The position numbers and the translations under genes were made by a program. Below, piece after piece: positions 1-6,852 of a stretch of DNA of 15,405 bases (position 1 is its first letter; every line of letters begins with the position of its first letter). A model generated the notes under the pieces. The model had not been told where the DNA came from and ran no database searches. It worked only from the letters and a program-made list of their open reading frames with translations. The stretch is from assembly GCA_031270515.1 (NCBI GenBank), contig JAISXM010000022.1, forward strand, positions 1 to 15,405. The letters run 5' to 3'. The stretch is from Holosporales bacterium. GTDB lineage: Bacteria; Pseudomonadota; Alphaproteobacteria; BNTO01.

Positions 1-199
1 GGGCGTGCAATGGGATCGCTCTACCCAACTTTAATTCTGTCACGGCAAAGGTTAACAATGCAACCACTTTTGCCAATTTACTTACACAGTTTTCTTGATA
101 CTGTGACTATATGACGTCGTTTATACATACTCACAAAAACAATTTAAATTTCGTCCTAGTCTACGCATTGTATTCCAACGACGCTTAACTTACTTATTA
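1..199. other. Non-coding left edge, downstream of serC
   Basis: No convincing gene is visible. Bases 122-213 form a degenerate family B repeat listed separately. Around 86-113 there is a short inverted repeat (CACAGT / ACTGTG) that could be a weak hairpin after serC, but there is no clear T-run in the minus-strand direction, so I do not call a terminator. Confidence 0.5.
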
Positions 200-213
200 T
201 CAATCCCCGGTAG
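122..213 (-). repeat. Family B repeat, degenerate copy, reverse orientation
   Basis: Read against the reverse complement of the clear copy at 2290-2380, this stretch keeps the block order: TATAC, an A-rich CACAAAAACAATTT block, TTCGTCCTAGTC, GCATTGTATTCCAACGACGCTT, TTATTAT and a final CCGGTA. Similarity is clear by eye but has many mismatches. The right end runs into the last codons of serC (stop at 200-202), so the element may have supplied the 3' end of that gene. Confidence 0.55.
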
Positions 214-1495
214 CCACGTGGGTGTATGCTGCGTCGACCCACAGCAACAATCGGCGCACATCCTCTTCCTCTACCACTGGACCGAGCCACACTCTCAAGC
301 TAGGGCAAGAGTTCGGATGATTCAATATTCCAGCGTCGACACCATTCTCCTCAAGAAACGCCACCATTTTCTTTAAAAATGCCCAATCCACAGTGCGCTC
401 ATTATGACTCACGGTTATACACAGGACATTTTTTGCGCGAATAGCTTCGTCCTTCACGAGAAAATCTGCCCATGGAGTGTTGTGCACCCATTCGGCCGCG
501 ACGTTGTAATTGTTCTTTACCCTCTGCTGCAAGCGTTCCATTCCGCCCAGATTTTTGGCCCAGGCAAGCGCCAGTAACATATCACTAACAGTCAGCAGCG
601 ATATTGTGTTTATGGAGCTTCCTGCAAAAAATTCCGAACAAATGCGCCGCTTTCCATCAACGCAGCAAATCGGAGGGCGATATAAACGCGGGACAGGCCA
701 ACTTGGCGCCCGCGCCTCCATTCGTGCGATTGCGCGAGGGGCAAGTACCGCGACTCCAAGGCCGCCTTCGCCTCCAATGCCCTTTTGAAACGAAAAAGAC
801 GCCGCATCGAGTTTTTGCCAAGGGATTGCTTCGCAGAAAACCGAGGAAGTGATGTCGCCTATGACTAATCCATCAGGTGCGGCATCATATGGTGCCCCCC
901 CCGAGCGACCTGAACCCACGGAACCGAGCACCGACTCACCTAAGCCGACTGACGCCTCCGCCTCCGCCTCCGCCTCCGCCTCCGCCTCCGCCCCCGCGGG
1001 CCCCCCAGGCCAATAATCCGGGCGCGCCACCCAATCCAGCGATGGGACAACCGTCCCCGACGGCGTTTCGCTCATTACGAACACGCAATCGTGGCGCGCG
1101 TCATACCTGGAGAAATCTGGCAACGCCCCAATTGGCGCCGTCATGCAGCACACCGGACGCACCTTCAGCTCATCCCTCACATCGCGCATCCAATGTTCGC
1201 CAAACACGCCCGCGGCAAACACGTCAACGGGGGCGTCTCCGAGCAAATTCCACAGCAAAAACTCCATGGCCCCAGTTGTCCCGCCGTTAATCAACGCAAG
1301 CTCATACGCCGGAGGAATGTGCAACACATCCCTCAACGACGCCAACAAGCGCGCAATCAACGACAACCCCTTTAGGCTCCTATGCGAGCGCCCAATCGCA
1401 TCTACATCAATCTCGGACGCAGACCAATTCGGAATTTTTCTTGTTGGCCCGCTAGCGAACCGATCATCACTAGGCTTAGGAGGAAACGCCACCAT
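200..1495 (-). CDS. serC: Phosphoserine aminotransferase (alphaproteobacterial/archaeal type), with insertion
   Basis: PLP-dependent enzyme of the serine pathway that interconverts 3-phosphohydroxypyruvate and phosphoserine using glutamate; cytoplasmic. The sequence matches the alphaproteobacterial/Methanosarcina-type SerC subfamily: RFASGPTRK near residue 12, RSHRS at 36-40, cofactor-loop GGTTGAMEF at 71-79, D214 in GLVIGDITSSVF, and the Schiff-base lysine K238 in SFSFQKGIGGEGG. It is 431 residues, against about 380-390 usual for the family as I recall it. The excess is mostly an insertion at about residues 157-207, between the SETPSGTVVPSLDW strand and the DITSS strand, containing six Ala-Glu repeats and a Gly/Ser-rich tail. 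The ATG overlaps the rpsD stop (TAATG), so translation is probably coupled. Catalytic residues are intact, so activity is plausible; the insertion may be a surface loop. Confidence 0.92.
   Translation of the reverse strand: MVAFPPKPSDDRFASGPTRKIPNWSASEIDVDAIGRSHRSLKGLSLIARLLASLRDVLHIPPAYELALINGGTTGAMEFLLWNLLGDAPVDVFAAGVFGEHWMRDVRDELKVRPVCCMTAPIGALPDFSRYDARHDCVFVMSETPSGTVVPSLDWVARPDYWPGGPAGAEAEAEAEAEAEASVGLGESVLGSVGSGRSGGAPYDAAPDGLVIGDITSSVFCEAIPWQKLDAASFSFQKGIGGEGGLGVAVLAPRAIARMEARAPSWPVPRLYRPPICCVDGKRRICSEFFAGSSINTISLLTVSDMLLALAWAKNLGGMERLQQRVKNNYNVAAEWVHNTPWADFLVKDEAIRAKNVLCITVSHNERTVDWAFLKKMVAFLEENGVDAGILNHPNSCPSLRVWLGPVVEEEDVRRLLLWVDAAYTHVATGD
954..995 (-). repeat. Hexanucleotide microsatellite inside serC
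   Basis: Six perfect GCCTCC units (954-989) plus a GCCCCC variant (990-995) on the plus strand. Read in serC they give (GCG GAG)n, the Ala-Glu run at residues 169-180. Copy-number changes would add or remove two residues without a frameshift, so this site should be length-variable between strains while leaving the enzyme in frame. Confidence 0.9.
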
Positions 1496-2109
1496 TACCT
1501 CGAGTAAAACTCCACAACCAAGTTCGGCTCCATGTGAACTGGATACGGCACATCAGACAACTTGGGCACGCGCAAAAAGGTGCCGGTCATGTTCTTGTGA
1601 TCCGCCGCAACGTACTCCGGGACCACTCGCTCTTGCAATTCGGTCGCGGCAATTACGTTCGCATTCGTGCGCATTTTTTCGGAAACGGAAATCTCGTCGC
1701 CATCTTTTACGCGATATGATGGGATATCGACGCGCTTGCCGTTCACCAATATATGCCCATGGTTCACCAACTGCCGAGACGCAAACACCGTCGCGGCAAA
1801 CTTCAGCCGGTACACGACAGCATCCAGCCTTCGCTCGAGCAAGCCGATCATGTTCTCGGATGTGTCCCCGCGCGACCGGATGGCTTCCTTATAAATGTTA
1901 CGAAATTGTCGCTCGTTTATATTGCCGTAATAGCCCTTGAGCATTTGCTTGGCACGCAGCTGGATGCCATAGTCGGACAGCCTAGAATGCTGTTTTCCGT
2001 GTTGCCCAGGACCGTAGTTTCTAACGGAAAAAGGGCTTTTGGGACGTCCCCACAAATTCACTCCGAGACGACGATCAATCTTGTATTTCGCAGAGATTCG
2101 CTTTGTCAT
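1495..2109 (-). CDS. rpsD: 30S ribosomal protein S4
   Basis: Primary 16S rRNA-binding protein of the small ribosomal subunit. At 204 residues it has the normal length. The N-terminal part shows the family signature RRLGVNLWGRPKSP, then YGPGQHG, the LRAKQMLKGYYG helix and KQFRNIYKEA. The S4 RNA-binding domain follows at about residues 92-155 (LLERRLDAVVYRL, ASRQLVNHGHILVNGKRVDIPS, VKDGDEISV). The C-terminus LSDVPYPVHMEPNLVVEFYSR is typical. No zinc-binding cysteines are present in the N-terminus. The ATG at 2109 has no obvious Shine-Dalgarno. The stop TAA shares its last A with the serC ATG. A plausible promoter lies at 2151-2180. Confidence 0.98.
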   Translation of the reverse strand: MTKRISAKYKIDRRLGVNLWGRPKSPFSVRNYGPGQHGKQHSRLSDYGIQLRAKQMLKGYYGNINERQFRNIYKEAIRSRGDTSENMIGLLERRLDAVVYRLKFAATVFASRQLVNHGHILVNGKRVDIPSYRVKDGDEISVSEKMRTNANVIAATELQERVVPEYVAADHKNMTGTFLRVPKLSDVPYPVHMEPNLVVEFYSR

Positions 2110-2150
2110 AAATCAACAATGTATAGCACAAACATTAGTTGAATGATGAC

Positions 2151-2180
2151 ATTATCTGACACCAAAGTCAAACCCCTCAA
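2151..2180 (-). promoter_or_regulatory. Candidate sigma-70 promoter for rpsD-serC
   Basis: On the minus strand a TTGAGG box (2175-2180) is followed after 18 bases by GATAAT (2151-2156), about 40 bases before the rpsD ATG. Four of six and five of six bases match the consensus. It is the best promoter-like match upstream of rpsD, but it rests on pattern only. Confidence 0.4.
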
Positions 2181-2204
2181 GATTAATGCCGTGGCAATAG
2201 AGAA

Positions 2205-2275
2205 TAGACCTGTTGCGAAAGCCCTTTCTAGCCGTTGATTTCTGTCGTGTTGACGCAGCTTTCGCAACAGGTCTA
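2205..2275. mobile_element. Family A palindromic element (MITE-like), copy 1
   Basis: A perfect 18-bp inverted repeat, TAGACCTGTTGCGAAAGC (2205-2222) and its complement (2258-2275), encloses a 35-base centre. A second copy lies at 10097-10178, and the two share not only the arms but also central blocks (TTGATT, CTG and GTGTTGACGCA). The combination of dispersed copies, terminal inverted repeats and no coding capacity suggests a miniature inverted-repeat element. The arm resembles ends of some IS5-type elements, but that is a recollection, not a match I can verify. It sits between the 3' end of the 2388-4187 gene and rpsD, and its RNA would form a strong stem. Confidence 0.75.
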
Positions 2276-2289
2276 ATACGTAATCTGTA

Positions 2290-2380
2290 TATACCTGCCC
2301 ATAATAAACAATTTGAAGCTCGTTGTAATACAAGGCTTAGGTGAGGATGAAAATTCCAATTGTTTTTATGGACAGGTATA
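2290..2380 (+). mobile_element. Family B inverted-repeat element (MITE-like)
   Basis: A 91-bp element whose ends are inverted repeats of about 28 bp: the left end begins TATACCTGCCCATAATAAAC and the right end, reverse-complemented, begins TATACCTGTCCATAAAAACA, both continuing into AATTTGAA-like sequence. It is related to the tandem copies at 15183-15362 and to degenerate copies at 122-213 and about 4230-4337. It begins 15 bases after the family A element and ends 7 bases before the stop codon of the minus-strand gene at 2388. Confidence 0.75.
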
Positions 2381-2387
2381 ACCCGAC

Positions 2388-4187
2388 TCACGAACCATTC
2401 ATATTACGAAGAAAAACCGCGGACACATCGTACATATGTGCAAACGGATTGTCGATTATTTTCTTCTGTGGATTAGCCATATCGTTATAGTATTCGCACT
2501 GGCCGCTCGCATTCAAAAGGCTAACTGTCCAATGCCCGACGTCGCCACAGAAACCGTGATTTAACGTAGCAACTACTATGTAGTTAGTACGTTCAGTTAA
2601 TTGTACGTAATTTATTGAGTAAGGATTGTCTCCGTGTAACATCGCGATTGACAAATTTGGGTTCGAATGTTGGTTTATTAGGAATCCAGAAGCATCTATA
2701 ACCGCACCGCCATAGCTCGTATCACGCATTAACACAAATAGTAAGCAAAAAAACTGAACGACATCAACTTCCTCCTCACCCAGCATGGCTAATGCCATGT
2801 TGTTTGTATCATCATCTATGCCAAATTCTAAGATCTGCGAACCAAGTGCACACGCGAACTGACGAACAGATGCTGGCTCTATTTTGGTTCCGACCGTTAA
2901 TGCATCCCGCACAGATCCCAGTGACGGAAATACATTACAGGCACTATATAGGAGCTGTTCACAACAAGATAAAATGCGAAAAATCGCAGCGAACCAACAA
3001 GAATTTTTGGAATGTTCAATTCTTCCATGAGAAAAATCACAGTAAACAGGATTACCCTGTGTGGGAACGACAGGAACAGGTTTTCGCGGGACCTTAGGTG
3101 CTGGTGGCACAGACAAAGCAAGCGCACGAGAATCATCAACATCATCACCGATAAATTCTACAAGTGGAGTAGTTTTGTCGTTGTGAGTATCCGCGGACCG
3201 TTTGCTGACAACGGGTATTTCGACGTCATCAACGAAGATTTCATTCCCAGAAACGGCGCCTTCACTACAACCAATTACGTCTCCGCTGAGATCTATGGCG
3301 CCTCCGCTGAGATCTATGGCGCCTCCACGGAGATCAATGGCGTCTCTACTACAACCAATTGCAAATTTACAATCAGCTGCGCTCCAACTACAATCAACGG
3401 CGTGTCCTCTCCCGCCAGCTGGGTTTCCACAAGTATCAACGTCATCCGGATTGGCGCCATCACAGCGAGAAACTGATTTTTCTCTAAGAGAATCTGGATT
3501 TCTACGACGACGAACTGGCTTGCCGATATTGTCGTTATAGTACTGTTTTAGCTGGCGATCACTATAAATGCCTTCAAAAATCTGAGAATATAATTTCCAT
3601 TGAAAACCATTTGTCTCAACAAGTTCCTGCAGAATTACCCATTGTTGATAAGAAAGTTCGATCTTAGGAGATAATGCATTAAACCAACGTTCCCTAAGAC
3701 TCTTTGCAGTTCTGTTACACAATGGGTCGGCCTCTTGCAACGCAAGCAAAGCGACGTCCCATTTATTTGGTCCATACTTGGCAACATGAGCTCGGATAAT
3801 GTTATCGTCTTTTACGGTAAATACGCCGTACGCTAGTCTAGGATTTAGCACTTTATCCCACCAAGCTTGATAATCACGCGGATTAGGATCATCTGTACGA
3901 ACTACGAACCTGCTAAAAAAATCCCATCCTTGCCCTTCATAGAGTTTCCCCCACTCAACGGTAAAATATCTAATAAAATCATTATGAGATTCGATATCTA
4001 TAGTGTGTTCATAAACTCTCTGCTCCAGCAACGTACGCATTTGTTGTCCGTATAAATCTTTTTGATCGTCAGAATATTGCATCAATACTTCTAGCGGAAC
4101 AATTTCCGTGGCACCATAACACGCGCGCACAACAAACATTTCGGACACACATGATAGCCAGAATACAAGCAGTAGCGGTTTTAACAT
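2388..4187 (-). CDS. Exported protein with Myb/SANT-like tandem and USP-like deubiquitinase domain; putative effector
   Basis: Numbered from the ATG at 4187 (599 residues). Upstream TTG (4205) and GTG (4199) starts would add a basic MSVRKK and cannot be excluded; no Shine-Dalgarno decides it. Residues 4-25 are a hydrophobic signal-like segment. Residues about 119-172 resemble a Myb R2 repeat (KYGPNKWDVALLAL, then NRTAKSLRERWFNALSP), and 177-221 a second repeat (GFQWKLYSQIF, SDRQLKQYYNDN). A basic RRRR (226-229) follows. Residues 263-312 are about seven imperfect heptapeptides (AIDLSGG type), followed by a Pro-rich linker (360-380). The C-terminus has a cysteine box KNSCWFAAIFRIL (C397) and a histidine box GHWTVSLLN (H552) followed by YYND (N568/D569), the order and spacing expected of ubiquitin-specific (C19-like) proteases. 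Inference: a secreted, host-targeted deubiquitinase with a nucleic-acid- or chromatin-binding region. Domain calls are by motif only; activity is untested. Confidence 0.7.
   Translation of the reverse strand: MLKPLLLVFWLSCVSEMFVVRACYGATEIVPLEVLMQYSDDQKDLYGQQMRTLLEQRVYEHTIDIESHNDFIRYFTVEWGKLYEGQGWDFFSRFVVRTDDPNPRDYQAWWDKVLNPRLAYGVFTVKDDNIIRAHVAKYGPNKWDVALLALQEADPLCNRTAKSLRERWFNALSPKIELSYQQWVILQELVETNGFQWKLYSQIFEGIYSDRQLKQYYNDNIGKPVRRRRNPDSLREKSVSRCDGANPDDVDTCGNPAGGRGHAVDCSWSAADCKFAIGCSRDAIDLRGGAIDLSGGAIDLSGDVIGCSEGAVSGNEIFVDDVEIPVVSKRSADTHNDKTTPLVEFIGDDVDDSRALALSVPPAPKVPRKPVPVVPTQGNPVYCDFSHGRIEHSKNSCWFAAIFRILSCCEQLLYSACNVFPSLGSVRDALTVGTKIEPASVRQFACALGSQILEFGIDDDTNNMALAMLGEEEVDVVQFFCLLFVLMRDTSYGGAVIDASGFLINQHSNPNLSIAMLHGDNPYSINYVQLTERTNYIVVATLNHGFCGDVGHWTVSLLNASGQCEYYNDMANPQKKIIDNPFAHMYDVSAVFLRNMNGS
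3260..3402 (-). repeat. 21-bp tandem repeat encoding heptapeptides
   Basis: Units of 21 bp run through this stretch: two identical copies at 3281-3301 and 3302-3322, a diverged one at 3323-3343, and related flanking units at 3260-3280 and 3344-3364, with further decayed copies toward 3402. They encode the seven-residue pattern A-[IV]-[DG]-[LC]-S-x-G in the linker between the Myb-like and protease-like regions. The two identical central copies imply recent duplication. Confidence 0.8.
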
Positions 4188-4229
4188 TTTCTTTCGCACA
4201 GACAAAAAACTCTAATATAGTACGAATTG

Positions 4230-4337
4230 TACGACTCACGTCATAAAAAAACAAGTACTTATTCGATCTCATGGGCTCAAATTTGTATCACATCTTTGTG
4301 AACCTACACAATTGTTTGTTATGGGGCCCCGGGGTAT
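4230..4337 (-). repeat. Family B element, degenerate, reverse orientation
   Basis: The right end (about 4309-4336) is close to the reverse complement of the 15183 copy: CAATTGTTTGTTATGGGG followed by CCCCGGGGTAT. The left end (GTCATAAAAAAACAA, about 4240-4254) matches the other terminus; the middle is poorly conserved. It fills the 133-base gap between the heparinase-family stop and the Myb/USP-like gene, in inverted orientation relative to the copy at 2290-2380. Confidence 0.55.
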
Positions 4338-4338
4338 G

Positions 4339-6069
4339 TTAATGGAACCTGGAAATCCGCAGCTCCCACTTCACATTATCAGGAATACCGGATGACAATG
4401 GAGCCACCAGCAAAACATCCAGTCGATTGTCCCCGATACTCACATTAATCTCGAACAACTGCTCTGCCTCTATTTTCAGAACGCACGACACCTTGCTTCG
4501 CTTGACGACCCTAGCCAGCACAACTTCTCCAAACAACGATTGGTCTTCATGCTTAATCTCGACGACGCTCCAATCCAACGTGAACCCAAAGCGTAAAATC
4601 AACAGCGCATCCGATATTGCGTCGTCCACAATAAATGTGTCTGTGCCCTGTAGCGAATCTTTATTCAGAGTCATCTCGCGCCTAAATACATATGACTCAC
4701 CGTTATCCGTGACCAATCCACAGAACATGCCCTCCCCGTCGATCACGTCGCTTTCGTACTCGCATGTCCCGTGCGATTTCACATGCAATGCCTTCGCGCG
4801 CCCATTCGGCTCCGTTCGTTCGTTCCACGCGCCCAAAGAATGCGGCAGTGACGTGACCCCCGGCACGATGGCGACGGACGTGTCATACACCACATCGTAA
4901 GATTGATAACTCCACTCAAACTTCATCGCGTTGGGCAATATGCTTACATCAGGCGCATCCCTTGCGGCGAGCTTAATCGTAAGCGGCGCGGGCGGTATTC
5001 GCTGAACGTCCGCAAATAAAGTTGAAAACTTGTTCGATAGTCGCAATATTCCGTTAAATTCGCTGGCGGTGTCTATTTCACTTGGTTCAATTTGAGATAG
5101 CGTCGTGTCTATTTCGGATGAAGATATCGGCTCAAAAAAGCACAACGCATCCTGTTGCGTGATGCGGCACAAGTTTCCGTTGCTGTGGCGAAAAAATCGC
5201 ACGAACTGCATCGCTAACAGCAGGTACTCTTGGACTTGCGAGAAGGTCGCTTGGTATTGGGTCAAAATGCTTCTGGGCTGGCGGAATGATTTTTCCCATT
5301 GAATTAATGCGTTGCGAATGCATATCATCGTGCTTAAGTTGCGGTAGACTTGATTGATTGGGACATAGCGGCGGAATTCGTCTAGTAATGCGTGCACTTG
5401 GGCGAGTAAATGTGTCAGCAATATATCAAAGAATTTCGCATCATAATCGCAATATACATTAAACGCGATCAACGCTTGTAATATTGAAATTTGGGCTGAG
5501 CTGCACCTTAGCAACTTGCCTTTCAAATTTCTATATTCAAGCTGGATGTTCTTAAAAAATACTCGTTTAAACGAGTCGTCCGCACTGGCCCCGAAAAAGT
5601 CATATAATAATATAAAATTGGAAACGCGCTCTGCTGATATGAAGTATTCGTTGTGCTTGAGTTTTTTGCGCGTTTTTACGTACAGCTTTTGTTCGCCCCA
5701 GTGTTCTATGAGGCGCCGCGCCAATCGCCTGGCGGACATGTCGCCCGTCGCTTTTAAGTCGCGCAGCCATGTGAATCTGCACAGGTAGCTGCTGAAATAT
5801 TCGTCGTCGGAGAATAAGTCTTGTGGGGCAGCCCAGGATTTTTGGTAGCGCTCCCCTGTTTCGTCCAATACTGCAAAAAATCCGTTTAATATGGCGGAGC
5901 CATGACGCGGATTGCCAGGGCACAAATCCACTGGCGACGAATACATTGCCACGATTTTCGATGGACGATTCAACACCGCCCACACGACGCTACAGTGGTA
6001 CTTACATCGGAGTTTGAATACCACTACCCGAACGAATTTGCAGAATATCAAATCATTAAAAAGCGACAC
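4339..6069 (-). CDS. Heparinase II/III family protein, diverged
   Basis: Relatives are polysaccharide lyases or uncharacterised envelope-associated proteins, often conserved in alphaproteobacteria; the substrate here is unknown. At 576 residues it has the family length. The N-terminal alpha-helical part shows PVDLCPGNPRHGSAILNGFF (47-64) and FTWLRDLKATGD (99-110) with ARRLARRLIEHW (113-124), then the helical region ending RFFRHSNGNL (291-300), all recognisable family landmarks. The C-terminal beta-rich part keeps AMKFEWSYQSYDVVY (381-395), VFRREMTLNKDSLQGTDTF (461-479) and the terminal VKWELRIS. The usual DGGH-S-RNP segment is replaced by EFRRYVPINQVYRN (231-244) and several His/Asn positions look changed, so lyase activity is doubtful. 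The GTG at 6069 was chosen because family members carry an N-terminal extension of this kind; no strong ribosome binding site is visible. No signal peptide is obvious. Confidence 0.8.
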   Translation of the reverse strand: MSLFNDLIFCKFVRVVVFKLRCKYHCSVVWAVLNRPSKIVAMYSSPVDLCPGNPRHGSAILNGFFAVLDETGERYQKSWAAPQDLFSDDEYFSSYLCRFTWLRDLKATGDMSARRLARRLIEHWGEQKLYVKTRKKLKHNEYFISAERVSNFILLYDFFGASADDSFKRVFFKNIQLEYRNLKGKLLRCSSAQISILQALIAFNVYCDYDAKFFDILLTHLLAQVHALLDEFRRYVPINQVYRNLSTMICIRNALIQWEKSFRQPRSILTQYQATFSQVQEYLLLAMQFVRFFRHSNGNLCRITQQDALCFFEPISSSEIDTTLSQIEPSEIDTASEFNGILRLSNKFSTLFADVQRIPPAPLTIKLAARDAPDVSILPNAMKFEWSYQSYDVVYDTSVAIVPGVTSLPHSLGAWNERTEPNGRAKALHVKSHGTCEYESDVIDGEGMFCGLVTDNGESYVFRREMTLNKDSLQGTDTFIVDDAISDALLILRFGFTLDWSVVEIKHEDQSLFGEVVLARVVKRSKVSCVLKIEAEQLFEINVSIGDNRLDVLLVAPLSSGIPDNVKWELRISRFH

Positions 6070-6168
6070 TGTTCATTATTTTGTCTACGTTTGGGAACGC
6101 GAGGGGCACAACCAGCCAACCTCACAGTGACTGCCACCACGCAAGCTTCATTGAGGTCCGCTTACAGA

Positions 6169-6651
6169 TTACTCGTTGCAGGGAGTCAAGCGTCCCGGGG
6201 CATTCCCACATGGCAACGAAATGTACACGCGGTCTCCGACATAAAAAACAACATTTGCAGGTTGCACTATGGTTAGTCGTTGGCCATTATCCGCCATGAC
6301 CTGGTATTCGAACCCATGCTTCTTGGATACAGCGTTGCCCACCAAGTGCCCTGCTAAGAGGCCAACTGCCCCGCCGACACCTGCGCCAAGGAGCTTGTGC
6401 CCTTCATTCGCGGCAACAGCGCCTATAGTCGCCCCCGCCACGCTGCCAGCCACGCGCCCTGTATTGCCGCCCTTTGAACTGTTGTCGATCACGACTTCCC
6501 TTGCGCCGGTGATTACTCCGCGCAGGGTAGTCTGAGCCATGCCAACGGCATTACTTTTATAAACGGGAAGACTTGGTCCTGTTGCGCACGACGTTAACAA
6601 CAGAGCCAAACTTGACATTGATAATACTCTGACTATTTCTTCTCTATGCAT
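6169..6651 (-). CDS. Glycine-zipper outer membrane lipoprotein (Rickettsia 17 kDa antigen/SlyB-like)
   Basis: A 160-residue predicted outer-membrane lipoprotein. The ATG at 6651 is preferred over a longer frame from 6765 because GGAGG (6656-6660) lies four bases upstream and the resulting N-terminus is a lipoprotein signal: hydrophobic VRVLSMSSLALLLTSC with lipobox LTSC, lipidated Cys22. Residues about 62-108 are a glycine-zipper membrane hairpin (GRVAGSVAGATIGAVA, then GAGVGGAVGLLAGHLVGNAV), as in the Rick_17kDa_Anti family. After it comes the short soluble part YQVMADNGQRLTIVQ (116-130) and GDRVYISLP. These proteins help anchor or stabilise the outer membrane and are antigens in Rickettsia; that role is carried over from the family. 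Neighbours give no clear operon. Confidence 0.88.
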   Translation of the reverse strand: MHREEIVRVLSMSSLALLLTSCATGPSLPVYKSNAVGMAQTTLRGVITGAREVVIDNSSKGGNTGRVAGSVAGATIGAVAANEGHKLLGAGVGGAVGLLAGHLVGNAVSKKHGFEYQVMADNGQRLTIVQPANVVFYVGDRVYISLPCGNAPGRLTPCNE

Positions 6652-6852
6652 ATGACCTCCTGCGCCCAACTTCACACACCACTTTCGGGTTTTCCCTATT
6701 CCCCTGCCCTGCTCTGCCACTTGCCACAGCCTATTACTTAAGTATTCCGTCTTTACTGCAAACATCCGAATCAGCTATTTCTGTTGCGAAATATAGAATC
6801 AGCTATTTTGTTTACAACATACAACTTACCAACTCACAGCCCCGCGTCAACA
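6652..6852. other. Intergenic region with a 13-bp direct repeat
   Basis: About 200 bases between the BI-1 family stop and the lipoprotein start. GAATCAGCTATTT occurs at 6768-6780 and again at 6796-6808, a spacing of 28 bases. The repeat lies upstream of the lipoprotein gene and could be a paired regulator site or simply duplicated sequence. No convincing promoter boxes are visible. Confidence 0.5.
6656..6660 (-). promoter_or_regulatory. Shine-Dalgarno of the glycine-zipper lipoprotein
   Basis: A minus-strand GGAGG four bases before the ATG at 6651. This decides the start against the 38-residue longer open frame, whose extra N-terminus would destroy the lipoprotein signal. Confidence 0.75.

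Noticed and set aside
877..1290. Plus-strand frame with a long polyproline run
   Set aside because: The polyproline is the antisense reading of the serC GCCTCC microsatellite; serC is the real gene.
1143..1940. 265-codon plus-strand open frame
   Set aside because: It lies antisense to both serC and rpsD, which are certain; the translation is Arg/Ser/Pro/Thr-rich without family features.
2106..2391. Small minus-strand frames of 75-79 codons between rpsD and the effector candidate
   Set aside because: They are made almost entirely of the family A and B elements and differ from any known protein; more likely repeat-derived open frames.
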